From Phlegmacium glaucopus (Eukaryota; Basidiomycota; Agaricomycetes; Agaricales; Cortinariaceae), in NCBI GenBank assembly GCA_015039465.1, contig MU130031.1:74243-138242 (forward strand): DNA of 64,000 bases, written 5' to 3'. Of the stretch, positions 33,656-44,300 are shown in pieces. How positions within the stretch are numbered: the stretch's first letter is position 1; the number at the start of each line of letters is the position of its first letter. A program made the translations under genes and the position numbers. Below the pieces are notes generated by a model. It ran no database searches. It saw nothing but the letters and a program-made list of their open reading frames with translations, and had not been told where the DNA came from.

Positions 33656-34978
33656 TGATAGGACTGAAAATTGAATACCTATGGATTATTCATTTTTCAT
33701 AATATTATTCTTCAATTGAATCAAAAAGATCAATAAACCAACCATGAATTAATCTACAAATTGGTAGTGTAAGGGTCAAAAGTGTTGACTACACTTGTTG
33801 ATTAAACTGGAAATTGCAAAGTTTTGAATGTTAACTCAGCAGATAACTATGATCTGAATTGATCTATTTATCATACTGTAAAATAACACTACAAAAAGTT
33901 CAGACTATAACCATACAAAAATCCATAATGGTCTAAATGAACAACTTGCAATCTAAAGTAACTATCAAGTCTACAACTGTGAAGAAATTTGTCATACAAG
34001 TCCTAGGACGATATCAGTAAACATCAATAAAGTTCCTGAAACAGTGAAACACTTTGTGACATTTTGTCACATCATGTAACATTTTTGTGACATTTGTGAC
34101 ATTATGACGTCATGAGACATATGATATCATAAAACAAGGCATGATATCATAAAACAAGGCATGATATCATAACAACCAAGGCATGACATCAAAAACAAGG
34201 CATGATATCATAACATAGACATGACATCACAGACTCTTACCTAATTTTGTTTCTCATTTATGTATATAAGTAACTAGAAAGCACCAGTAAAATTAGTGAA
34301 TTTGCACTCTTCCTTTCTTTCCCAAGTTTCAGCGCTCTGAATTGGCACAAGTTAGAATTGGAATTACAAGTGGACTTGCTTTGCTTCACTCAGTTCAAAG
34401 GGTATTAAATCCTAAAGGGGCTTACCTTTGTTCTGTGTAAACCAAGAATATTAAATCCTTTAGGGACTTGTCTTGGAAGCAAGGATATTAAATCCTTTGT
34501 CAGAGTCTGAGGAGAAATCCTTGTACTATAAAGCTGTCTCACAGTCTGCCTCAGGGACTTTAAATCATTTGTTGTGGATAGTCAAAGAATATTAAACCCT
34601 AAAGGGGCTTGTCTTTGTACTACCAAAATTGGTTATCATATAGACAAAGGATATTAAATTCTATAGGGACTTGCCTTTGTTCTATCAAAAAGCACTATAT
34701 AATAGTCTAAGAAATTGGACTATAAACTTGTTATCAGAATCATAGTCTAGAGAAATTTGGACTTTAAACTTGAATCATAGTCTAGAAAATTTGGACTTAA
34801 AAAGTGTATTGCTGCTTTATTCAAGAGTATACTGGTTATACTTTCAAGGAAACCCCAACTTGCACAAAAACAGAGTTTGTTGGTCATTAAAAGTTATTGG
34901 TTTCTGGATTTGTTGTAGACAAATTCCTAAAAACAGTAATCCTTTGATTACCTTGCAAAAACAAACTCAATCACATCA
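33656..34978 (-). repeat. Solo LTR (~1.32 kb) with 4-bp target duplication
   Basis: Ends are TGATAGGACTG and CACATCA as printed (TGATGTG...CTATCA on the minus strand). CCGG lies at 33652-33655 and 34979-34982. Removing the insert and one CCGG restores the KDZ frame as DPKNPPRAKNSNFCPACPQP. The interior contains repeated ATATTAAATCCTTTAGGGAC-like units (34395-34680), tandem CATGATATCATAA units (34115-34210) and TTTTGTGACATT repeats (34050-34110). It is related to the Gypsy LTR at 21707-23011. Confidence 0.88.
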
Positions 34979-36939
34979 CCGGGCCAAAAACTCTAACTTT
35001 TGCCCTGCGTGCCCTCAACCAGGTGTCAATTTAGCAGAGAACTGGAAGGATGATGTTAACCGGCAAGTATTCATTTTGTTTGATCGTTGAGGAATTAACA
35101 AGTAAGCAACACAGGTTTGTTTACAAACGGACCTTCGTGGCCGATGGGAATTTCAAAGCCAATCATATTTGCCAAAAGAGTCCTGAGGGTGATGTATGGC
35201 TTTGCGATGGTTCAGGGATGATGCCTAACCGTCAGGAATATTTCGACTTTCTGAAACAGGCCCAGGAAAAATCAACAGTAAGCATGAGAGTATGCAATGC
35301 CGATGCCGATGCTGGACTCACTTTCCATCGTAGAAAGCTCCCTGTGAAAGTACATTCAGAGCGATAACCAATGCCTTGCGGGGATCAAAGGCATGTGACA
35401 TTACAGGCATCATCGGCATTGCATGCGCACGGCATGGCTGCTATGCGCCGAATGCCTTGGTGGACTTGTTCAAAGGAGAACAACAAAATAACGTGGACTT
35501 TGCCTTTTTACAGGTGCTAAAAACAACTTCTGTATCCCCAGAACAAGGTGTCATGCTCATTTATGACATTGCGTGTCAATATTCTGTGCATCTACACAAG
35601 CGAATTGGCCACAAACTGCCATTCAGCCTCAGTGTGGATCATGTGATTGGCCTGTTCCATGTTCATTGTCATAAAGATGAATGTTTCCTCAGATTCGCAC
35701 CTTCATTCATACCAGGCCTAGGCATAGTTATAGGTGAAATCCTGGAGTCACTCTGGTCAAATCTTAATTCTATTTCCCCCACAGTCCAAACCGCGACCTT
35801 GCCACATCAAGCCAAGATGCTAGATGACCATGCCAGTGACTCTAATCACAAGAAAGCACTTGGAATAACCAACTCGTTAGTGGCCAGGTACTGGCAGGCA
35901 TCGGCAATGGCCGACGAGACCCAGACCTATTATCTCAAGATGACATCCATAGTGGAGGCTGAGAGAGTGAACACCTGGGAGGATGAAATATTGAAGGCCA
36001 AGTTAATGAGGGAGGCCGATCTGACGGTGATGGATATCTATCGTGCCCGAGTGCCCGATCAATTGTTGGATGATACCTCATCAGGATTGGGATTGGGATC
36101 GGCTATGCCGATATCTCCCGTTCATCAGTGGATTCAGTTTGCCTTGATGGTGGAAGAGAAACAGTGAGTGCTTGGCATTATATTGGCTCACACTGCTTAC
36201 CAAGATACAAAATTGATGTCCAGGACCGTGTTTGGCGACTCACCCGTTAGCCAACCGATGCTGATGGTCAATCTATTGAACAGGAATGGGAAAAGTTAGT
36301 CCAGCTTTTAGTTAAGTTGAAGGAACTACAAGAGGCTGCTGGAATTTCAGAATGCTTTCCTTGCATCGCAATGCAACAAGAGAGTGAGGTAGAGTTCAAT
36401 ATTGACATGGAGGCTGATATTGACAGGGAGGCCGACATTGATCCCTCAGCGTCAGCATCAGCATCAGCAGCGCCGGTGATTTTGGATCCATCGGAGGATG
36501 TACCAATCCCAATTGAACAAAAGATAATTTCCCTCCCATCGAATGGAAATGTAGAGGGTATTTTCAAGGCCATTGAACTCCCTTTCAGGATTAACCAAGC
36601 AAAGACATATCTCAATCAGCTCTGGGACCTAATCTCTGAGAAATTGTTTCAATATTCACATGTCGTGTGGGCAGCTCCGAGGAAGTCAGTCAGGACACAG
36701 GCCTGAAAGACAATCTATTCATTGAACTGTAAAATTGCCCTGCATTCCCAGATCTACTCCAGATGCTGAGCCCGGCTGGTTACACTCGGATGTGATGAGG
36801 AGACATTGAACATATTTTGTGCGTTGACAAAGGAGGATGTAGAAGGAAGTACAGTGATATTGAACCCCAATCTGCCTGGTTCAACCAAACTGCAGCTGTC
36901 ATGGCTCTGGGGAACTGGTGGTCTTGCCAGCACCTTCGG

Positions 36940-37251
36940 CAGTACTTTACCCACACATTCTGAGCAAGTCCGAGCAGGTCCGAGCAATCCGAGCAAATTC
37001 CGACCAAATTCCGAGCAATCCGACCAAATTCTGACCAACTTCTGACCTCATTTAGGGTTAGGTTAAGGTTTGGTTAGAGTCTATTTAGGGTTAGGATTAA
37101 GGTTTATTTAAGAGGTTAGGGCAGTATATTGATGCTAGGTGGTTATAATGAATTTGATGTAAAATTGGTTGGATTCTGCTTGGATTCTGCTCGGAGTTTG
37201 CTCAGACCCGCTCGGACCCGCTCGGAATGTGTGGGGGAGAGTAAAGACCTC
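36940..37251. mobile_element. 312-bp non-autonomous KDZ-type element
   Basis: The left end CAGTACTTTACCCACACATT has lost a few C/T bases. The right end reverse-complements to GAGGTCTTTACTCTCCCCCA. Flanks are ACCTTCGG (36932-36939) and ACCTTTGG (37252-37259), 7 of 8 identical. Subterminal motifs are GTCCGAGCAGGTCCGAGC on the left and GACCCGCTCGGACCCGCTCG on the right. The core (37045-37125) repeats TTTAGGGTTAGG. It interrupts the C-terminal part of KDZ copy 3. Confidence 0.88.
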
Positions 37252-37621
37252 ACCTTTGGAGCTGAGGTCCACCCCAATGCCGATCATGCGACTGTTCTGG
37301 AATGTATGTTTTCTGCCACTTGTAATGTTGCTCACTTATAGTGAATTAGTCAGGTGAGTTCACTGGCTGTGTGCTCATGCACAGAAACACAGATGGCAAG
37401 AAGAACTCATTTTGGTTACATATGAAATGCAGTGGACAGTTTGTTACTTTGTCCAAGCTCGTGAGTGGACCTTGGGCCTGCCGAATGTTGATGTTAGCGC
37501 CGGTGCCAAGGCATATGCCACTCGGCAGGAGACAATATGGCGACGATTAGCATCAGCTGCTGATCGGGCCTTTCAGCAGGTTAATAGCCAATATGTCTCA
37601 CCACTGATTGGAATTATGTAA

Positions 37622-38165
37622 TGTGAACAGGATCAAAACTCAGCTACACTCATCTCTACCAAAACACTTGTACTCTAGTAGCACTGTCCACATGTCTCAT
37701 ATTCTTAATGCTTTTCACCCTTTTTCATTGCAATCGGGATCTCCACACAGGAATTATGTCAGATCGCAAGAAGTTATACACTACGGAGAGTCCAGATTCC
37801 ATCATGCATTACTGATCATCAGCAAAGCAGATGCTGATATGCAACGATGGATGCAAATGTATCTTCAGTCTGAGTTGGCATGTCTTGGGTTGCATATACT
37901 AGCATGATTACTGATGTTGCAACAGATGTTTGTCCTCTCCTATGTTGGTGCTGCCTCCACCGTTGGGCAGGTCATCAATGTTCCCATCATCATCCGATCT
38001 TTGGCCGCTACTATGGCACATGTTGCCGAGGAACACTTGCCTATGGCCTTTCATCCTAATCTCCTCGCAGTATTGGACGTTGGCACAGATAACGACAAAC
38101 CAACCTGCTTAGTTGACTCCTACGCTTTGGCATGGTGAAATTCCAATAAGCAGCCTGCCCCTGAC
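37622..38165. other. Spacer between KDZ copy 3 and the repeat protein
   Basis: Short plus-strand ORFs (37608-37907, 37914-38138) read through in several frames, for example LSYVGAASTVGQVINVPIII. They may be remnants or upstream exons of the 38166 gene. No confident gene is visible. Confidence 0.35.
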
Positions 38166-40541
38166 ATGATTCTCAACATCAACAACCTAGAGAGGTGTCT
38201 GATGAAGCATTGGCAGAATAAATTGCTGGCTTCTCTGCATGAATCCAGTGACGTCCGGATGTCTGTTGACGAGGAGGACAGGCTGACTGATCTTGCTGGT
38301 CTCAGCGCTGATGACATGACAGCTGATATACCAAGTGCCAATGTGCCGATGTCCAACATGCCGATTCACCTTGCGGACTGCCTCAGATGCCGGTCATTGG
38401 AGACATTAAGTCACAATATTTTGGCCGAATTACATGGTATTCTTCAATTTGCAACTTCTATGGAAGTGTCCACGTCAAGCCGTTCCAATGTTTCCATGCG
38501 ACGGGCCGCTGGATTTCATCTCCTTCATGAGCATGCCTTGTTGACGGAATCAGCATCGGCACCAGTACTGGACATCTCCACATCCTCATCCACCTCTGCC
38601 CTCCACACCTCCAAACGCATCAAACATCCTTGGACCACTAAGCAGAAGTCCCAACAAGTTACCCATAATGCAACTGCTGAACTTCAAAGGCTGAGAAGCC
38701 TTCCAGCCAATTCCTATAAGTGGGTATGGGGGACTGATCTGACAGAGGCGGATGTGAGAAACATCATCCCCATAGCAATACAAGAGCAGGGGATCCATTC
38801 GGGGTATAATGTTTCCTTGCCACATGGATGGCAGCTTGGCTATGACACTCCCACAGCATCAGCCCATGCATCAGCCCAGACTACCACCGCGGCCTTCACA
38901 TCCCTTGCACCTGATATTGTCAGTATCCCTGAGTTGCCTCAAGCAATGCTTGATCCTGCTATGGCAGCCACCAATGCCTGGATGGCCTGTCAGCAGTCTG
39001 ATGCAGAGATTGGACCATTCAATCCCGATGCCGATTTGGAGCCAGGATCCAATGCCGAATCCATGGCCGTTGCATTGACATCTCCAAATGCCGAATCCAT
39101 GGCCATTGCATTGACATCTCCAAATGCCGGGCCTATGCCTTGTAAGGATCCATTATCAAAGGCTGACGTGTTGGCCGTGGCAGATGCCTGGCCTGTCAGT
39201 GAGTCCGAGGAAGCTAGTGACGAGTCTGAGCCCAAATACAGGGCCGAGGAGGAGACGCCGTCCAAAGCCGATGCATGGCCTGTTAGTGAGTCTGAGGAAA
39301 CTACTGAACCAGGATACCAGGCCGAGGAGGAGACATTGTCCAAGGCCGATGCCTGGCCTGCCAGTGCATCCAAACCAGAGTCAGTGGGAAATCCTAAGGC
39401 TCCCATATCAAAGGCCGATGTGTTGGCAGCGGCGACTGCCTGGCCTGTCAGTGAGTCCAAAGACACTAGTGACAAGTCTGAGCCAGAATACAGGGCCAAG
39501 CAGGAGACGCCGGCCAATGCCTGGCCTGTCAGTGAGTCCGAGGAAAGTAGTGCCGAGTCTGAACCAGAATTCCGGGCCAAGGAGGAGAGGTTGGCTAAAG
39601 ATCCCATATCAAAGGCTGATGCGTTGGCAGCGGCCAATGCCTGGCCTGCCAGTGAGTCCAAGGAAAGTAGTGACCAGTCTGAGCCCGAATGCGGGGCCAA
39701 AGAGGAGACACTGTCCATGGCCGATGCATTGGCAGCAGCCAATGCCTGGCCAGCCAGTGAATCCGAAGACACTACTCCAGAGGCACAGGCCAATCCCTGC
39801 CCAGCTTCTGGCCATTCATTTAACAACAATGCCCAGGATGAGGCACTGGCAGCGGCAAATGCCTGGCCGATTGCCGATGCATTCGAGGATGACGGTGCCG
39901 ACTCCAACAATGCTTCCCAGGCTGAAGCCATGCTTGCTTCAACTGTTCATGCTCAGGTCTCATTGGCAGCCGCCAATGCCTGGCTCATCAGTGATGAGTC
40001 CAAACACGACAATGCCGACTCCCACACCACTTCCCAGGCTGATGCTGGATCACATGCCAATATTGGGCTTGTGTCTAATGCTGAGGCCAATGCTTTTACT
40101 GCTGCCAATGCCTGGCCACTGGATGACAATTCCAATCATGCCAACAAGGTTACCACCCTTGATGCAGCTGGGGCATGGCTGTATGCCGAGTCCGATGATG
40201 ACCAAGTGGCTAACATCGGCCAAGATGCCGATACCGCTCGCTCGGCCACTGCTGGACCAGACCCTCACTTGATCTCAGCCGAGGATGTCGCCGATGTCTG
40301 GCCTGATGACAATGATGATGAGGGTGAGAAGGATGAAGAGGATGAAGTAGAGCAAGATGATGTGCATTCTGCTGGTCTGTCGAGTAGTCCCTCGGCAGCC
40401 ACTGATTTACTTACGACCCGGCTCAGTCAGATAACCATTCCTCAGTGTATCTATGGACCAGACGATTTTAGTTATGTAGATGAAAGCTGGTTGGTCGATG
40501 CGGATGACGAGGGTTCTGATTTGGAAGATTCTTTAGGATAG
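38166..40541 (+). CDS. 791-residue acidic repeat protein, unknown
   Basis: This is a single open frame from MILNINNLERCLMKHWQNKL to SYVDESWLVDADDEGSDLED. The first 270 residues are non-repetitive, with ANSYKWVWGTDLTEADVRNI. About residues 270-680 hold at least twelve imperfect repeats built on LAAANAWPVSESEE-like units with spacers KADALAAANAWP. An acidic stretch (DDNDDEGEKDEEDEVEQDD) precedes a short conserved-looking end. It is Ala/Ser/Glu-rich with no signal peptide or membrane segment, and I recognise no domain. The position just after KDZ copy 3 suggests an associated gene, but no shared element ends were found. The antisense ORF at 38990-39931 is a shadow. Confidence 0.6.
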   Translation: MILNINNLERCLMKHWQNKLLASLHESSDVRMSVDEEDRLTDLAGLSADDMTADIPSANVPMSNMPIHLADCLRCRSLETLSHNILAELHGILQFATSMEVSTSSRSNVSMRRAAGFHLLHEHALLTESASAPVLDISTSSSTSALHTSKRIKHPWTTKQKSQQVTHNATAELQRLRSLPANSYKWVWGTDLTEADVRNIIPIAIQEQGIHSGYNVSLPHGWQLGYDTPTASAHASAQTTTAAFTSLAPDIVSIPELPQAMLDPAMAATNAWMACQQSDAEIGPFNPDADLEPGSNAESMAVALTSPNAESMAIALTSPNAGPMPCKDPLSKADVLAVADAWPVSESEEASDESEPKYRAEEETPSKADAWPVSESEETTEPGYQAEEETLSKADAWPASASKPESVGNPKAPISKADVLAAATAWPVSESKDTSDKSEPEYRAKQETPANAWPVSESEESSAESEPEFRAKEERLAKDPISKADALAAANAWPASESKESSDQSEPECGAKEETLSMADALAAANAWPASESEDTTPEAQANPCPASGHSFNNNAQDEALAAANAWPIADAFEDDGADSNNASQAEAMLASTVHAQVSLAAANAWLISDESKHDNADSHTTSQADAGSHANIGLVSNAEANAFTAANAWPLDDNSNHANKVTTLDAAGAWLYAESDDDQVANIGQDADTARSATAGPDPHLISAEDVADVWPDDNDDEGEKDEEDEVEQDDVHSAGLSSSPSAATDLLTTRLSQITIPQCIYGPDDFSYVDESWLVDADDEGSDLEDSLG

Positions 40542-41344
40542 TGTCTCATCATTGTATGATATTTTGGGTCCTGAAATTTAATCCCTGATTGCCATTTATA
40601 CCTACAATGCCGATCTTTGGCTGAGGCCGAGGGCCCAATTCTGGCCGCCTGGAACCTGATAATATTTGTGAAAATTTTATTGAATTCATCCACCCTTTTA
40701 ATGTTAGGCTATGATGTCATATAGAGCTGGGCTGATTTACTTACATGCCAATGTCAGGCAACTGGCAAATTCCTGAGATGACCCATCTGATACAGGGAAC
40801 TCCTTGGCTTCAGACCCACATCTGTGCTGCTACCCCCTACTATCCTGATACACCCTCAATACAAGGCCAATGCCGAGCAGTGGCCAATGCCTATGTCCTC
40901 GTGGTGTCATATGGTGCCGGGGCCGAGGGGCTATTCTGGGTACATGGTCTTTGCGGGGGGGCAACACCCACACATACTGACAACTGCGGCCTGTCGTGGC
41001 CGACGGTTCTGTGTAACACTGCCTTGGTACATGTTCCGAGTTGTGGGTGAAGCCGGCTGCAGGCCTGGCCTTGTGCCAATAGAGTGCAGAGGCCTGGGGA
41101 ATTCGGCTTTGTGACCTACTCGATGCCTGATGCCGATGCCTATCTCCCCGAGTTGAGCCCGGTTGCCGAAGTCATCCAGGTATGGGCCCTGGTGAATTTG
41201 CTAGCCCTATACCATACACTACAGTGTAATATTTCCTGTTTGGGTAATATTCGCTAGAGTCCAGGGAAGCCGAATGGTACACTACAATGTATGCCTTCTC
41301 TCCACCGTATGATACATCACAATGTAACTTAACTATGTGCTACA
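40542..41344. other. Intergenic, GC-richer, no gene recognised
   Basis: Short ORFs only. GCCGATGCC/AATGCCGA phrases recur, resembling the codon pattern of the upstream repeat gene, so this may be its decayed extension. Near 41205-41335 three related phrases occur (tacactacagtgtaat, tacactacaatgtatg, tacatcacaatgtaac). Confidence 0.35.
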
Positions 41345-44300
41345 ACTACCATACAGCAATGTGGAAATTGTGGAAAGACCGGTCATACAGTTCCTACTTG
41401 TTTTGCTCCTGGCGGGGGTATGGAAGGACAATGTGGTGCTTACAAGAGGGATAAAGGGAAGTTTGTCGCATTATTGCTGGCAAACTTGGACGACTCTTAT
41501 AACTTGCCAGAGGATTCCACAGCATTCAAACATGATTCCCAACCCTTATCTCCTCCTCCTGATACTCTTGATGACCAGTCGTTACTACCTGCTATTGCCA
41601 ACTTAACTGTATTGTTGGTTACTGCTTCGAATGACAATGTGCACTGTGATCTCTACCCTATGTGTGAACGCTCTAAGTCACCTTACTCTTTTGCAGCCAC
41701 CACGCTACCAGACATCGATCAAGTCGCCTTCCTTTCTCTTTGGGAACAATTCAACTCATGTCTTGACTCGGGCTGTACAGATTATATTATTAGAGATCAT
41801 ACACTCTTTCAAATGTATGACACTTCTGGTGCTGTCAACATCAGTACTGCAAATTGCGGTTCACTTTCTGCAATAGCATCAGAAGACGTATCGTTTTGTA
41901 TCCCTTACAGGGATCGATTTGTCTTCTTTACTCTTCATGGATGCCTTCATGCGCCCGATGCGCCAATAAATTTATTATCTGTTGGTGCTATGAATGAGAG
42001 GGGTATCATCATCACTTTCCACCCTGATGCTCCAACAACACTGTCTTATCCTCCTGATGATCCTATTTTACCAGGATTCTCATTTTCGGCAACTGTTATT
42101 CGTTGTCTGTCATTCCTCAATCTCAATTTTATTCAACATCCAACCACTTCACACATCTCTCCTGTTTTCTCTGCCCTTACATTTCCAAAGACTAAGTTTA
42201 CATCGACGCTCTGGCACCGACGCTTTGGTTATCTTGGCATGGAGGCAACTAAGGATACCCTGATGAAGCACTATGTTGAAGGTGTCGAATTCATGGGTCC
42301 TTTCATCCATGAGAACTGTACTGCATGCATCATTGGTAAAAGCCCGCAGCACTCATAATGGGAATCGTGCCTCTGGAATTGGTGAACTCCTGCATATGGA
42401 TCTTTGTGGTCCCTATCCAACACAAACTCCTGATGGCAAACTCTATTTTTATGCTATACTCGATGACTACTCTAACTTCAGGTTCACACACTTATTACGG
42501 CTTAAGAATGAGGTTTTTCTGGTGTTTTGCGGCATTGAAGCTTTTCTTCTCCGGTCATATGGGAAGAAGATTATTGCTGTTCGTGTTGATGGAGCACTTG
42601 AACTTTCCAAAGGATCAATGGGCAAATACTTCACTTCCAATGAAATAGTCATTCAGAAAACTGCACTGCACGCTCACTCACAGAACGGGAAAATTGAACG
42701 CTATGTATGGACAATCGAAGAAGGTGGCCAGACACTTCTCACTGACTCTGGTCTTCCTACCTCTTTCTGGGGGTGGGCTGTACTAACGTCCCAATATCTT
42801 TGTAATTGACTGCCTACATCTACTCTTTCAACAAATGTTACACCTTTTGAAGTACTCACTAGGAAGAAACCTAATCTCTCACATCTACGCGTATGGGGAT
42901 GTCAGTGTTTCATTGTGATTCCTCCTGAATTGCTGACAAAAGCAGGTCCTCGGCGTTATGAGGCTATTTTCATTGGATATGAAGAAGCCCATGTTGGATG
43001 GACAGTACAAGACTTAAAAGGGGGTGTTCATTTCTCTCGGGATGTCATTTTCAATGAGGATATGTCTGGTTGTCTTGGCGTTCCTCGCTCATTATCACCT
43101 CGACCTACTTCTGATCGTCCTACTTCTCCTCAACCAATCCGCAACCGAGTACAGACACTGGCAGGTTGAGATTTCTCTGAAGTCCTCCGTTTGAAGAAAC
43201 TCAGGGCAACAGCACGCACAATGCAATGCAAAAGTCCATCAGGGGATGGAGGTGTTGATGATGTGGAGGTGGCAACAAATGGGGGTGTTGTTTTATGTCC
43301 GGTCTCTGTGGCATGAATATTGATGGGAATAGGGGTTTTGTACCTGCTGGAATGGGTGACCTAAATCCTACCAATGGTACAATTTACGATTACATATCTT
43401 TCCTTTCGCCCTTTGAATTTTTTCATCCAATCAATACCAAGTCATTTGATATCATGGAAAATGTGGCATTCTGCTTGATCACGCACTTTCATCTCAACAA
43501 GATTCCTCTCACTTACTCTGAAGCGATCGCACATCCTGATGCTTCAGTATGGCTGGAGGTGATGGAAAGGGAGAAGCGGAGTTTGGTTGAAATGGAGGCT
43601 TTTGTGGAGGAGGATTTACTGAAAGGCGAACGTACTGTTGGACTGAAGTGGGTCTATGATCAGAAGATGGACACAAATGGCTCACTTATCCAAGGGAAGG
43701 AGAAAGCTTGCTTGGTTGCTCAAGGATTTAATCAGTGTCCTGGTCAATACGATGAGACATATGCGCCCGTTGCTAAAATGGCAAGTGTTCGTATACTACT
43801 TGTGTGGGCCGCTGTCCATGATTTGGACATTTTTCAATTTGACTGCAAAACAGCTTTTCTGCATGCCAAACTGCGTCACCCAATCTACACTCAACCATTT
43901 CCTGGTTATACACCCACTAACCCCGGGAAAGTTCTTTGCATCCTTGTCACACTCTATGGACTTCGTCAATCTGCATACAAATTCTATAATTTGTTTATGT
44001 CACTCCTTTGCGACTTAGGAATGATACAGTGTGAGGTGGATCATGGCGTCTTCTACAGTGAATGGTTGCTACCCCCAGACCCCTCTGTATTGTCTCCTAC
44101 AAATAGGAAACTGCTTGTTCTCTATGTTCCTATCCATGTTGACGATGGTCTCGCCATCACCAACTCTCCCTCGTTATACCAATGGTTCCTTGATTCTCTT
44201 TCCAAACAACTATTGATAGTGGATCTAGGATCATGCTCCAAATTCCTCAGCGTAATAATCATCCGGGATCGCTTAACTCGTCGTCTATGGCTGTCATCTC

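Larger units (their letters stand above)
32295..37621 (+). pseudogene. KDZ transposase with CxC2 cluster (copy 3), split by an LTR and a small element
   Basis: The N-terminus is TAYKQPRRSKKGNLSLREDD. The CxC2 cluster is CSHCTLNNWALWRCTDCTLA with LVCQSCMRHTHNDSPLHRIE (32620-32750). Then come KIKWAGYGHTGQDPKNPP (33600-33650), the solo LTR, and FCPACPQPGVNLAENW (35000). The core has FVYKRTFVADGNFKANHI, ITGIIGIACARHGCYAPNAL, MLIYDIACQYSVHLHKRIGH, DHVIGLFHVHCHKDECFLRF, GLGIVIGEILESLWSNLNSI and MLDDHASDSNHKKALGI. The C-terminus has STVILNPNLPGSTKLQLSWL, the 312-bp element, then VTYEMQWTVCYFV and AYATRQETIWRRLASAADRA. There is a GC-AG intron near 35059-35112, plus frameshifts and stops (32537, 32600, 33448, 33591, 36250). 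Inactive. Confidence 0.85.

Noticed and set aside
38990..39931. 313-residue minus-strand ORF (MASAWEALLESAPSSS)
   Set aside because: Antisense shadow of the ANAWP repeat gene; the period matches the sense repeats.
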